A stretch of DNA of 64,000 nucleotides from Desulfocicer vacuolatum DSM 3385 (GTDB lineage Bacteria > Desulfobacterota > Desulfobacteria > Desulfobacterales > Desulfobacteraceae). This document shows, piece after piece, positions 25,332 through 34,380 of this stretch. Each line of letters starts with the position of its first letter. Positions within the stretch are counted from its first letter, which is position 1. The notes beneath the pieces were generated by a model, which saw nothing but the letters and a program-made list of their open reading frames with translations, was not told the origin of the DNA and did not search any database. Both the position numbers and the translations under genes were made by a program. The stretch spans positions 101,688 to 165,687 of the forward strand of contig NZ_FWXY01000013.1 in assembly GCF_900176365.1 (NCBI RefSeq). Reading direction: 5' to 3'.

Positions 25332-26191
25332 ATACACCCATGCAATTAAAAACCGGCACTCTTTTTGTGGTGGCCACTCCTGTTGGCAATCTTGAAGATA
25401 TCACCTTTCGGGCCGTCCGGGTACTAAAAGAAGTGGATCTCATTGCTGCTGAAGATACCCGTCACACCGCCAGACTTCTTTCCCATTACAATATTAAAAA
25501 CAGTGTGATTTCATGCCATGAGCACAATGAATTGCAACGGCTTGATCTTTTTCTGGAAAAACTTTCCCAGGGACAAAGCATTGCTCTGGTTTCCGATGCC
25601 GGTACTCCCACCATTTCTGATCCCGGGTACCAATTGGTTAAAAAAGTGGCCCGCCAGGGGTTCCGGGTGGTTCCCGTTCCCGGCCCATCGGCGGCCATAG
25701 CCGGATTAAGCGTATCCGGTCTTCCATCTGATTCGTTTTTGTTCATGGGCTTTCTCCATCGAAAAAAAGGACGACGGCAAAGTGCTCTGGAAGGCATAAA
25801 GAATGAAAAAGCCACCTTGATTTTTTACGAGTCCCCCCGGCGAATTATTATTCTTCTGGAGGAATTGATGGCAATACTGGGGGATCGACCGGCCATGGTG
25901 GCAAGGGAAATCACCAAAATTCATGAGGAATTTCTCCGGGGGACATTGTCTCAAATAATTGAAATTCTTAAAAGCCGCCCCTCTGTTAAGGGAGAATGTG
26001 CCATCTTTGTGGCCTGGGAACCACCAGAGCCTGTGGCAGTACCCACCGGCCGGGACATGGATCATATTATTTCCCAGGCCCTTGCCGATAGTGATGAATC
26101 CCCGGCCCGCATTGCCAAACATCTGTCGCGAAAATTAAATTGTCCCCGCAAAGAAATTTATCAACGACTTATTACTTTAAAGCGCAATTAA
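25328..26191 (+). CDS. rsmI: 16S rRNA (C1402-2'-O) methyltransferase RsmI
   Basis: A 287-residue SAM enzyme that, with RsmH, makes m4Cm1402 in 16S rRNA. TLFVVATPVGNLEDITFRAV, DLIAAEDTRHTARLLSHY, LVSDAGTPTISDPGYQLV, PVPGPSAAIAGLSVSGLPSD, FMGFLHRKKGRRQ and FYESPRRI are all diagnostic. The start overlaps yraN by ATGA. A small GCCTC...GAGGC hairpin lies about 60 bases downstream but lacks a T-tract. Confidence 0.96.
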   Translation: MNTPMQLKTGTLFVVATPVGNLEDITFRAVRVLKEVDLIAAEDTRHTARLLSHYNIKNSVISCHEHNELQRLDLFLEKLSQGQSIALVSDAGTPTISDPGYQLVKKVARQGFRVVPVPGPSAAIAGLSVSGLPSDSFLFMGFLHRKKGRRQSALEGIKNEKATLIFYESPRRIIILLEELMAILGDRPAMVAREITKIHEEFLRGTLSQIIEILKSRPSVKGECAIFVAWEPPEPVAVPTGRDMDHIISQALADSDESPARIAKHLSRKLNCPRKEIYQRLITLKRN

Positions 26192-26365
26192 TCTCATTTT
26201 TATCCCATCGCAGGATCGGCATAATAGCATTTTATTTCATCTCACTCATGTTATGCCTCACCCGAAAGAGGCTGGTCTCATGGTTCACCTGGGTTTTCCT
26301 GTTAATGATTTGACGATAATTTTGACGTGTAGTGAGCAAAATTTAATTCATTCATTAAATAATTC

Positions 26366-26395
26366 TTGACAAATAGGGCTTTGTTCAACTAATAA
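26366..26395 (+). promoter_or_regulatory. Candidate sigma-70 promoter for the MetF/HdrA cluster
   Basis: TTGACA (26366-26371) is a perfect -35 box. TAATAA (26390-26395), 18 bases on, is a four-of-six match to the -10 box. If used, the 5' leader would be about 370 bases long. Confidence 0.4.
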
Positions 26396-26462
26396 ATAGG
26401 CATAAAAATATCAATATAAGTAATTGATTGTCATTGTGCCAAAACCCCCTTAGGAAATGGGT

Positions 26463-26474
26463 GATTCGCGAATC
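26463..26474. promoter_or_regulatory. Perfect 12-bp palindrome in the cluster leader
   Basis: GATTCGCGAATC reads the same on both strands and lies between the candidate promoter and the first gene. It may be a regulator site; no matching site was seen elsewhere in the window. Confidence 0.35.
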
Positions 26475-26554
26475 TCCTGCCTTGATTTCAACGTTTTTTC
26501 CTCTGATGCATTGTACCTGCCGCGTTGATAGTCCCCGTTTCCCCTATAATCGTC

Positions 26555-26632
26555 ATGGCAGACCTTATTCTTAGTTCAGTTTGCCACAACATAGCATGGA
26601 AAATTTCTCGATTTATCGGGGTTTTCTTATAA
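26555..26632 (+). repeat. Degraded family-1 repeat
   Basis: CGTCATGGCAGACCTTATTCTTAG...GCCACAACATAGC then a hairpin ending TTCTTATAAAAAA keeps the family order with many changes. Confidence 0.5.
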
Positions 26633-26768
26633 AAAAAACAATACCATAAAGATATATCCAGAATTTCATTTTCTCATCATGGCAGTGGATTCGTCATGGT
26701 CGTTATTTCGCAAAACATACAATTTAATTTTGTTTTCTTTAACTCGGTCCACTTTTTCGGAGGTGTGT

Positions 26769-27653
26769 ATGCAGTTTAGAAGAAGGTTTGAAGCGGGTGA
26801 ATTCACCTGTCTGGTTCAGATTGACCCTCCCAAAGGAACAGATGTTTCCACAATGGTTGATGGCGCCATGGGGGTGAAAGGAATCGCCGACGCATTTATT
26901 GTTCCGGAAATGGCCAATGCAGTGATGCGCATGAGCTCGCTTGGGGCCTCTGTTGTACTTAGAAACAATGGCGTTGACGCAGTGATGCAGGTCAGTTGCC
27001 GCGATCGAAATCGACTGGCCCTCCAGGGAGATCTTCTTGCAGCGGCAGCCTGTGGTATCAATGCAATGATGGTGGTCACCGGAGAAGATCCAAGCTTTGG
27101 CGATCATCACACGGCAAAGGCGGTGTATGATGTGGACCTTGGGACACTTCTCAAGGGCATCTCATCAATGGAAAAGGGACGTGACATGGCAGGTGTGGAA
27201 CTCAGCGGTGCCCCTGATTTTTTAAAGGGTGCCACCCTTAATACCTGTTTGCGGGGAGCCGATCGGGAGGTTGAGCTGGACCGAATGAAAGAAATGGTGG
27301 ATGCAGGTGTTAAGTTTTTCATCACCCAGCCTTTGTTTGAATTCAGTATGACCCAGCCCTTTTTTAAAACCGCAGATAATTATGGCGCGAAAATAATTCC
27401 CACGGTGCTGCTGTTAAAATCCCTTGGCATGGCCCGATATATGGCCAGAAATGTGAATTATGTGAATATGCCGGATGCCATTGTGCATCGGGTGTTAAAG
27501 GCATCGGACAAGGTAAGAGAGTGCACCCGCATGGCCCGGGAAACCATTGAAGCTGTTAAAAAAGAAGGTTTTGCCGGTGTGAATGTTTCCACATTGGGAT
27601 GGGAGCACAAGCTTCCCGAGGTGCTGGGTGTCATGGACGGTTTGAAGGGTTAG
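26769..27653 (+). CDS. MetF-like methylenetetrahydrofolate reductase paralog with altered active site
   Basis: A 294-residue TIM-barrel flavoprotein of the MetF family. [19 protein letters not shown] opens the barrel, [36 protein letters not shown] supplies the FAD region, and [11 protein letters not shown] matches the later folate-side strand. Where MetF enzymes carry the catalytic glutamate before the PP pair, this copy has Q-I-D-P-P. Where the FAD-interacting GD pair lies it reads G-E-D. The second copy at 33245 keeps E-C-G-P-P and S-G-D. GGAGG lies five bases before ATG 26769; an upstream start at 26679 has no support. It leads the hdrA-mvhD-metV-metF operon, so it may be a structural or substrate-sensing subunit. 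Confidence 0.82.
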   Translation: MQFRRRFEAGEFTCLVQIDPPKGTDVSTMVDGAMGVKGIADAFIVPEMANAVMRMSSLGASVVLRNNGVDAVMQVSCRDRNRLALQGDLLAAAACGINAMMVVTGEDPSFGDHHTAKAVYDVDLGTLLKGISSMEKGRDMAGVELSGAPDFLKGATLNTCLRGADREVELDRMKEMVDAGVKFFITQPLFEFSMTQPFFKTADNYGAKIIPTVLLLKSLGMARYMARNVNYVNMPDAIVHRVLKASDKVRECTRMARETIEAVKKEGFAGVNVSTLGWEHKLPEVLGVMDGLKG

Positions 27654-27664
27654 GAGGAAATCTC

Positions 27665-30600
27665 ATGTTGGATAAGGCAAATGGAAAAAGAAGTCCTGCA
27701 GGATCAGTCATGGTTGTGGGGGGCGGTATCGCTGGCATGCAGTCTGCCATTGATCTGGCAAATTCCGGTTATTATGTCTACCTTTTGGAAAAAACCTGGG
27801 CCATTGGCGGTATGATGGCCCAGCTGGACAAAACATTTCCCACCAATGACTGTACCATGTGAGTGATTTCCCCTAAACTGGTCGAGGTCGGCCGGCATCT
27901 GAACATAGAATTGTTAACCAACACGGAACTCATTGATCTTGAGGGCGAGCAGGGTAACTTCACCGCCCGTATCAAAGAAAATCCCAGATATATTGATATT
28001 TCAAAATGTACCAGTTGCGGTGAGTGTACCAAGGTATGCCCCGTGGATTTTCCCAGTGAGCACAACCAGGGACTTGCCACCAGAAAAGCCATATTTAAAC
28101 AATATGAACAGGCCATCCCAGGCGCCTATGGCATTTCCAAACGATCCACAGCGCCTTGCAAGGCCACCTGTCCGGCCCATGTGAGTATCCAGGGGTTTGT
28201 GGCGTTGATCAACGAGGGCAAATACAGAGAAGCGTTAAAGCTGTTTAAAGATGAACACCCTTTTCCCGGCTCCTGTGGCCGGGTGTGTCATCACCCCTGC
28301 GAATCTGAATGTACAAGGGGGGATGTGGAATCGCCTGTGGCCATTCAATATCTCCATCGCTTTCTTGCTGATGAAGATTTTGCATCGGATGATCCTTATA
28401 TCCCGGAAATAGAAGAAAAAAGGGATGAAAAAATTGCTGTGGTGGGTTCAGGCCCTGCGGGATTGACCACCGCCTATTATCTGGCCCAAAAAGGGTATGG
28501 GGTAACGGTGTTTGAAAAATTGCCGGTGAAGGGCGGTATGATGGCTGTGGGCATTCCCGAGTACCGGTTACCCAATGGGGAATTAAACCGGGAAATTGAT
28601 GTCATAGAAAAAATGGGAGTTAAGATTAAAACCGGGGTGGAATTTGGAAAGGATATCACCCTGGAAAGCCTTAAAAACGATGGATATCAGGCCCTTTTTC
28701 TGGGCACGGGACTTCATGGCAGCCGGGGTCTTGGCATTGAGGGGGAATCTCTTAACGGTGTGCAGAAAGGGGTTACTTTTCTACAGGAATCTGCCCTGAA
28801 AACAGCCGCAGAACTGGATGGAAAAGTGGTTGTCATCGGTGGCGGTAACGTGGCCGTGGACGTGGCGTTGACGGCCCGGCGTCTGGGTTCCCGGGATGTC
28901 ACCATGGTGTGCCTGGAGGCCCGGGATGAAATGCCAGCCTGGGATTATGAGGTGGAAGAGGCCCTGGAAGAAAAAGTTGAGATTGTCAACAGCCGGGGGC
29001 CGGTGCGGTTCATTGAAACGGACGGCCGGGTATCTGGGGCAGAGTTTAAACGCTGCACGGCTGTTTTTGACGAAAATCGTCGATTCAATCCCCAGTATGA
29101 TGCCACAGATCTCATCTCCCTGGATGCTGACCATGTGATCATTGCCATTGGTCAGATGGCAGAGCTGCCCTTTGCTGAAAAAGAGTCCATTGCCTTGACA
29201 CCTCCGGGGGGTATTGAGGCTGACCCTGTAACGCTTCAAACCCCCATCCCCTGGGTGTTTGCCGGGGGGGATGTGTTTTATGGTCCCAAATCTGTGGTGG
29301 ATGCCGTGGCCTGTGGAAAAGAAGCAGCCAAAAGTATCCATCGCTATATCCAGGGGGAAGATCTGGCCCTGGACAGGGAGCAGACCTTTGAATTTGAAAA
29401 ACCCGATGTGGCAAATGAACCAAAGATGCCCCGGGTCCAGGCCTCAAAACTCTCCGTTGAACAGCGCGAAGGGAATTTTAAAGAAGTGGCCATGGGACTT
29501 GACGAAGGCGATGTGCTCCAGGAGGTCACCCGGTGTCTTTCCTGCGGTATCTGTTCTGAATGTTATCAATGTGTAGATGCCTGCCTGGCAGGGGCCATTG
29601 ACCATTGTCAGCAAGTGCATTTCCGGGAACTTGATGTGGGATCGGTGATCATGACCTCGGGCAGTAAACCCTTTGATCCCTCAGGGCTTGACGACATTTA
29701 CATGTACAAACGTTCGCCCAATGTGATGACCAGCCTGGAGTTTGAACGGATTTTAAGTGCCGGTGGCCCCACCATGGGGCATCTGGTGCGTCCGTCCGAC
29801 GAAAAAGAGCCGGAAAAAATTGCCTGGCTCCAGTGCATTGGTTCCAGGGATACCAACCGTTGCGGCAATGGTTATTGCTCGTCGGTGTGCTGCATGTACG
29901 CCATCAAAGATGCCATGATTGCCAAGGAACATTCGGAAAAACCCCTGGATTGCGCTATTTTTAATATGGACATGAGAACCTTTGGTAAAGATTATGAAAA
30001 ATATTATCTCAGGGCAAAAGATGAGGAAAATGTAAGGTTTGTGAAATCCCGGGTCCATAGTGTGGACGAGGATCGCACCACAGGAAATCTTATTTTAAAC
30101 TATGTGGATGAAGCAGGAACCATGCAAAAAGAGACCTTTGACATGGTTATCCTTTCAGTGGGCCTTGAAATACCCGAAGAAAACAGGGCGCTTGCCGCCC
30201 GCATGGGTGTTGAAACCGATGCTTACGGATTTGCCAGAACTTCTCCATTTCATCCCCTTGAGACCACCCGGCCGGGCGTATTTGTTTCCGGTGTTTTCCA
30301 GGGACCCAAGGATATTCCTTCTTCGGTGACCGAGGCAAGCGGGGCTGCCTGTGCCGCAGGCATGGCCCTGGTGGCGGCAAGGGATACCTGCACCCGCAGT
30401 GTGGAGGTGGTGGAAGAAAGGGACATCACAGGAGAAGAGCCCCGCATCGGTGTGTTTGTGTGTAAATGCGGGATTAACATCGCCGGGATTGTGGATGTGG
30501 ATGCCGTGGCCCAGTATGCAGACCAATTACCCGGGGTGGTTTACACCGGTGAAAATCTATTCACCTGTTCCCAGGATGCCCAGGATATCATGAAGGAAAT

Positions 30601-32107
30601 TATCCAGGAGCACCGTTTGAATCGGGTGGTGGTGGCGTCATGCACCCCAAAGACCCACGAGGGTATTTTCATGGATACCCTTGAAAAGAGCGGTTTGAAC
30701 AAATATCTGTTTGAGATGGCTAACATTCGTAATCAAAATTCATGGATGCATTTCCATGAGCCGGAAAAGGCCACGGAAAAGGCCAAGGATCTGGTGAAAA
30801 TGGCTGTGGCCAGGGCCGCCACCTTGACACCGTTGCATGAAAAGAGAATCACCGTAACGGTGAGAGCCCTTGTGATAGGCGGCGGCATTGCCGGCATGAC
30901 ATCGGCCCTGGGTCTTGCCGACCAGGGATTTGAAGTGGTGCTCCTTGAAAAAGAGGCTACCCTTGGGGGCCTTGGCAATAAATTGCATCACACCATTGAA
31001 GGGGCTGATATCCATAAATTTGTGGGTGAACTTGCCCAGAAAGTGGAACAGCACGATAAAATCCAGGTGCTCAAGCAGGCACTCATTGTGGATTTCACCG
31101 GATATAAAGGTAACTTCACCACAGAGGTGCTGGTGGGGCCGGGGATGTATGAACGTAAAATTGAGCATGGGGTCATGATTGTGGCCACCGGTGCCAATGA
31201 ATATGTGCCAACTGAGTATGGGTATGCAGACAGTGATGACATTGTCACCCAGCTGGAACTTGGGGATTTATTGGAAGAAAAGGGGGCAGGTCACCTGGAA
31301 CAGGTGGTGATGATCCAGTGTGTGGGATCAAGGAACGAGAAAAATCCCAATTGTTCCCGGGTGTGCTGCCAGGGAGCCATTAAAAACGCCCTGCACATCA
31401 AAGAACTTAACCCCGAGGCTGATGTGTTTATCCTTTACCGGGATATTCGTATGTATTCCATGCTGGAACAATATTACACCGACGCCCGGAACAAAGGGGT
31501 GCTCTTCTTCCGATTTGACCGGGAAGATCCACCGGTGGTGGAAAAAGGAGAAGACGGTATCACCGTTACCTTTACCGACCATGTGTTGGGGCGAAAACTT
31601 GCCGTGGATGCAGATCTTGTGGCCTTAAGTGCCGGGGTAACGGCGGCGGACACGGAAGAGCTATCCACCATCATTAAGACTGGTCGAAACTCAGAGGGTT
31701 TTTTTATTGAGGCCCATGTGAAATTAAGACCCGTGGATGCGGCCACAGAAGGCGTATTTATTTGCGGAACGGCCCACAGTCCCAAACTCATCACAGAAAC
31801 CATTGCCCAGGCCATGGCCGCTGCTTCCCGGGCCACCACCTATCTGTCCCAGGATCATTTGACCCTGTCTGCGGTGACGGCATTGGTGGACCCGGACCAT
31901 TGCGCTTCATGCCTTATCTGCGTTCGTTCCTGTCCATTTTCCGTTCCCCGCATCAATGAGGAGGGAAAAAGCTATATTGATCCGGCCCTGTGCCAGGGCT
32001 GTGGTGTGTGTGTGTCTGAATGCCCTGCCAAAACCATCAAGCTCAACTGGTACGAAGACAATCAATTGCTCAGCAAGGTGGAAGCTTTGCTGGAGGGGGG
32101 AATATGA
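27665..32107 (+). CDS. hdrA: Selenocysteine-containing HdrA fusion (HdrA with inserted GltD/NfnB-like domain, plus second HdrA)
   Basis: A 1480-residue cytoplasmic flavo-iron-sulfur protein read through TGA at 27860 (codon 66). The frame before it ([11 protein letters not shown]...[18 protein letters not shown]) and after it (ISPKLVEVG) joins into the HdrA DCSxCIxxPK motif, with Sec at the second cysteine. Rough order: HdrA FAD fold 1-110; [12 protein letters not shown] cluster 115-125; GltD/NfnB-like insert about 150-600, with CKATCP near 162, FAD loop VGSGPAGL near 257 and NAD(P)H loop GGGNVAVD near 387; [17 protein letters not shown] near 624; rest of the first HdrA to about 920; second HdrA with GGGIAGM near 1069; two 4Fe-4S motifs near 1413 and 1442. 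It likely passes electrons between NAD(P)H, ferredoxin and MetF/MetV. The stop overlaps the mvhD start. No HdrB or HdrC gene is nearby. Confidence 0.9.
27878..27895 (+). promoter_or_regulatory. Candidate bacterial SECIS hairpin of hdrA
   Basis: CTGGTC (27878-27883) pairs with GGCCGG (27890-27895), including two G-U pairs. The six-base loop GAGGUC resembles the SelB-binding loop of E. coli fdhF (GGUCU). The stem starts 15 bases after the TGA codon, in the expected range. Confidence 0.7.
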
Positions 32108-32544
32108 GTACTGATTTTGAACCGGTCATCCTGGCATTTTGCTGTAACTACTGAGGGTACTCAGCTGCGGACCTGGCAGGTTCCATGAGATTAAAATGCC
32201 CCACCAATTTTAGAATTATCCGGCTTCCCTGCACAGGAAAGGTGGATGTGATTCATATGCTTAGAGCCTTTGAAAAAGGGGCTGATGGCGTGTTTGTGGT
32301 GGGGTGCATGGAGGGTGATTGTCATTTTAAGACCGGGAATTTCAGGGCAAGAAAACGGGTGGAGCAGGTGGCAGCCATTCTGGATACCGTGGGGGTCGGG
32401 GGAGAAAGGGTCAGGATGTACAATCTCTCCTCCGGTGAAGGGCCCTTGTTTGCCCAGTACGCCATTGAAATGGATGCTCATATAAGGGCCCTTGGCCCAA
32501 GTCCGGTGGGAACGGCCCTTAAAGCCCAAATGACTGCTGCATGA
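32104..32544 (+). CDS. mvhD: MvhD-like iron-sulfur protein with selenocysteine
   Basis: A 146-residue electron carrier related to the delta subunit of F420-non-reducing hydrogenase, which links hydrogenase or other donors to HdrA through a [2Fe-2S] cluster. TGA at 32152 (codon 17) lies in VILAFCCNY-U-GYSAADLAG, where relatives have cysteine. The rest continues with RLPCTGKVDVIHMLRAFEKGADGVFVVGCMEGDCHFKTGN. Translation begins on the ATGA overlap with hdrA. Reading TGA as stop would leave only 16 residues and a separate ORF beginning inside the domain, which is far less likely. Confidence 0.92.
32160..32189 (+). promoter_or_regulatory. Candidate bacterial SECIS hairpin of mvhD
   Basis: GGACCT pairs with AGGTTCC across a three-base GGC loop at 32175-32177, with one bulged base. 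The outer CTCA (32160-32163) pairs with TGAG (32186-32189). The loop is 20 bases after the UGA. The loop sequence differs from that of hdrA, so the exact recognised form is uncertain. Confidence 0.55.
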
Positions 32545-32579
32545 AATTTACATAACCCTGTTAAATGAGGTTCTATATT

Positions 32580-33248
32580 ATGATAGTAGCTGATAAAAAG
32601 CCGATTGAAGAGATCATAGAAACGGTCAAACCCTATGACCGGATTCTGGTATTGGGGTGCAATGAATGTGTCACCGTGTGCGAGGCCGGAGGTAAAAAAG
32701 AGGTGGAGGTCCTGGCATCTGCCCTTAGAATGCATTTTATCCAGCAGGGCAGTAAAAAAAACTTTGATGAAAGAACCCTGGAACGGCAGTGTGATCATGA
32801 ATATCTGGAAGAGATTCGTGATATCATGGATAATTACGATGCTGTGCTCTCCCTTGCCTGTGGCGTGGGGGTACAGTTCATGGCAGAAAAATATCATACA
32901 ACCCCGTTGATTCCCGGGGTTAATACCTGCTTTTTGGGGGCCACGGAAAAAAGAGGATTGTGGACGGAACGATGCCAGGCCTGTGGTTCCTGTGTCTTGG
33001 CCCACACCGCCGGTATATGCCCCATATCCCGGTGCGCCAAAAGGGTGATGAACGGCCCCTGTGGTGGATCCACCGGCGGTAAGTGTGAGATCAACAAGGA
33101 TGTGGACTGTGCCTGGCAGTTGATCATTGATCGGTTAAGGGATCTTGATCGCATGGATGAGTATGAGATTGTCACCCCCATCAAAGACTGGTCAACGGAG
33201 CGGGCCGGTGGGCCCAGAACAGTGGCAAGGGAGGATGTACAGGTATGA
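32580..33248 (+). CDS. metV: MetV-like C-terminal zinc/iron-sulfur subunit of methylene-THF reductase
   Basis: A 222-residue protein of the MTHFR C-terminal family that partners MetF in anaerobes. LVLGCNECVTVCEAGGKKEV (about residues 24-43) and RCQACGSCVLAHTAGICPISRCAKRVMNGPCGGSTGGKCE (about 133-172) carry cysteine clusters likely to bind iron-sulfur centres and zinc. GAGG lies nine bases before ATG 32580; the in-frame ATG at 32565 is less well placed. The last four bases overlap metF (ATGA). It should link HdrA/MvhD electron flow to MetF. Confidence 0.88.
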   Translation: MIVADKKPIEEIIETVKPYDRILVLGCNECVTVCEAGGKKEVEVLASALRMHFIQQGSKKNFDERTLERQCDHEYLEEIRDIMDNYDAVLSLACGVGVQFMAEKYHTTPLIPGVNTCFLGATEKRGLWTERCQACGSCVLAHTAGICPISRCAKRVMNGPCGGSTGGKCEINKDVDCAWQLIIDRLRDLDRMDEYEIVTPIKDWSTERAGGPRTVAREDVQV

Positions 33249-34174
33249 GCATGAACACACCAAGTAAGCTGGAAAAGGTTTTTAAATCGGGGCACATCGC
33301 TGTTACCTCAGAATGCGGTCCCCCCCGGGGAAGTGACCCTGAAGCAGTTACCTCCAAAGGCGCTATGATCAAAGATCACGTGGACGCGGTGAACATCACG
33401 GATAACCAGACCGCCATGACCCGCATGAGTTCACTTGCCGCTTGTATTCATTTAAAACAGATGGGGCTTGAGCCCATTCTTCAGATGGTAACAAGGGACC
33501 GCAATCGGGTGGCCCTTCAGAGTGATATCTTGGGGGCCGCCTCATTTGATATTAACAATGTGCTGTGTCTTTCCGGCGATCACCAGAGTTTTGGTGATTG
33601 CGCCCAGGGCCAGAATGTCCATGATCTGGATTCCATGCAACTGGTTCAGACCGTCAGGCACATGAGGGATGAAGGAAAATTTCTGGGGGGAGATGACATC
33701 AAACGACCACCCAATATGTTTGTGGGGGCCGCAGCCAACCCCTTTGCCGATCCCTTTGAAATAAGGGTGCCCCGTCTTGCCAAAAAAATTGCCTGCGGCG
33801 CGGAATTTATCCAAACCCAATGTATTTATAATATTGCTAAGTTTGAGGAGTGGATGCGACGGGTGAGAGAGCGCGGGCTCCATGAAAAGGTTTTTATCAT
33901 GGCCGGCATGACCCCCATGAAGTCAGCTCCCATGGCAAAATTCATGAAAAACAGGGTGCCTGGCATGGATGTGCCCGATGAAATCATTGACCGCCTTGCC
34001 GGGGTGGAAAAGAAAAAACAGGCCCAGGAAGGCATTGATATCTGCGTTGAGCATATTCAACGGTTAAAAGAGGTGGAGGGCATCGCAGGTTTCCATGTCA
34101 TGGCCATTGAGTGGGAGGAGAAAGTGCCTGAAATTGTGGAGCGCAGCGGGCTTTATCCCCGTCCTGAGGTGTAG
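33245..34174 (+). CDS. metF: Methylenetetrahydrofolate reductase MetF
   Basis: A 309-residue flavoenzyme interconverting 5,10-methylene- and 5-methyl-tetrahydrofolate in the methyl branch of the Wood-Ljungdahl pathway. VTSECGPPRGSD carries the catalytic glutamate. VTRDRNRVALQSDILGAASFDINNVLCLSGDHQSFGD carries FAD-binding residues, and FIQTQCIYNIAKFEEW the folate-side strand. Translation is coupled to metV by the ATGA overlap. In this organism it may run as methyl-THF oxidation during acetate or betaine breakdown, or as reduction during autotrophic growth. Confidence 0.92.
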   Translation: MSMNTPSKLEKVFKSGHIAVTSECGPPRGSDPEAVTSKGAMIKDHVDAVNITDNQTAMTRMSSLAACIHLKQMGLEPILQMVTRDRNRVALQSDILGAASFDINNVLCLSGDHQSFGDCAQGQNVHDLDSMQLVQTVRHMRDEGKFLGGDDIKRPPNMFVGAAANPFADPFEIRVPRLAKKIACGAEFIQTQCIYNIAKFEEWMRRVRERGLHEKVFIMAGMTPMKSAPMAKFMKNRVPGMDVPDEIIDRLAGVEKKKQAQEGIDICVEHIQRLKEVEGIAGFHVMAIEWEEKVPEIVERSGLYPRPEV

Positions 34175-34196
34175 CAGGGAAGGGTATTATCGAAAA

Positions 34197-34226
34197 CCCC
34201 CGGGTGGATTGGATTTTACCCGGGGG
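34197..34226 (+). terminator. GC-rich hairpin after metF
   Basis: CCCCCGGGT (34197-34205) pairs perfectly with ACCCGGGGG (34218-34226) around a twelve-base loop. It lies 23 bases after the metF stop. No T-tract follows, so it may slow or end transcription with help, or protect the mRNA. Confidence 0.5.
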
Positions 34227-34380
34227 TGCTATATCAACACCTTCGCCAAATTTGAAATCGGTTTAAAGCCATCCTGATTTATTGGCATATATTGTGATTG
34301 CAACATCATATGTTCCCAAGATATAGAACGCAATGAGCTCTAAAACAAAACCTGCCAAGGTATTATATATGGGTTACTTC

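Larger units (their letters stand above)
26192..26768. other. Leader region of the MetF/HdrA cluster
   Basis: A 577-base non-coding stretch. It holds a candidate sigma-70 promoter (TTGACA at 26366, TAATAA at 26390), a perfect palindrome GATTCGCGAATC (26463-26474) and a degraded family-1 repeat (26555-26632). No known riboswitch was recognised. Confidence 0.45.

Noticed and set aside
27860..27862. In-frame TGA as a nonsense mutation making hdrA a pseudogene
   Set aside because: The frame continues for 1414 residues with intact motifs, the codon replaces a conserved cysteine, and a SECIS-like hairpin follows; the next gene shows the same pattern.
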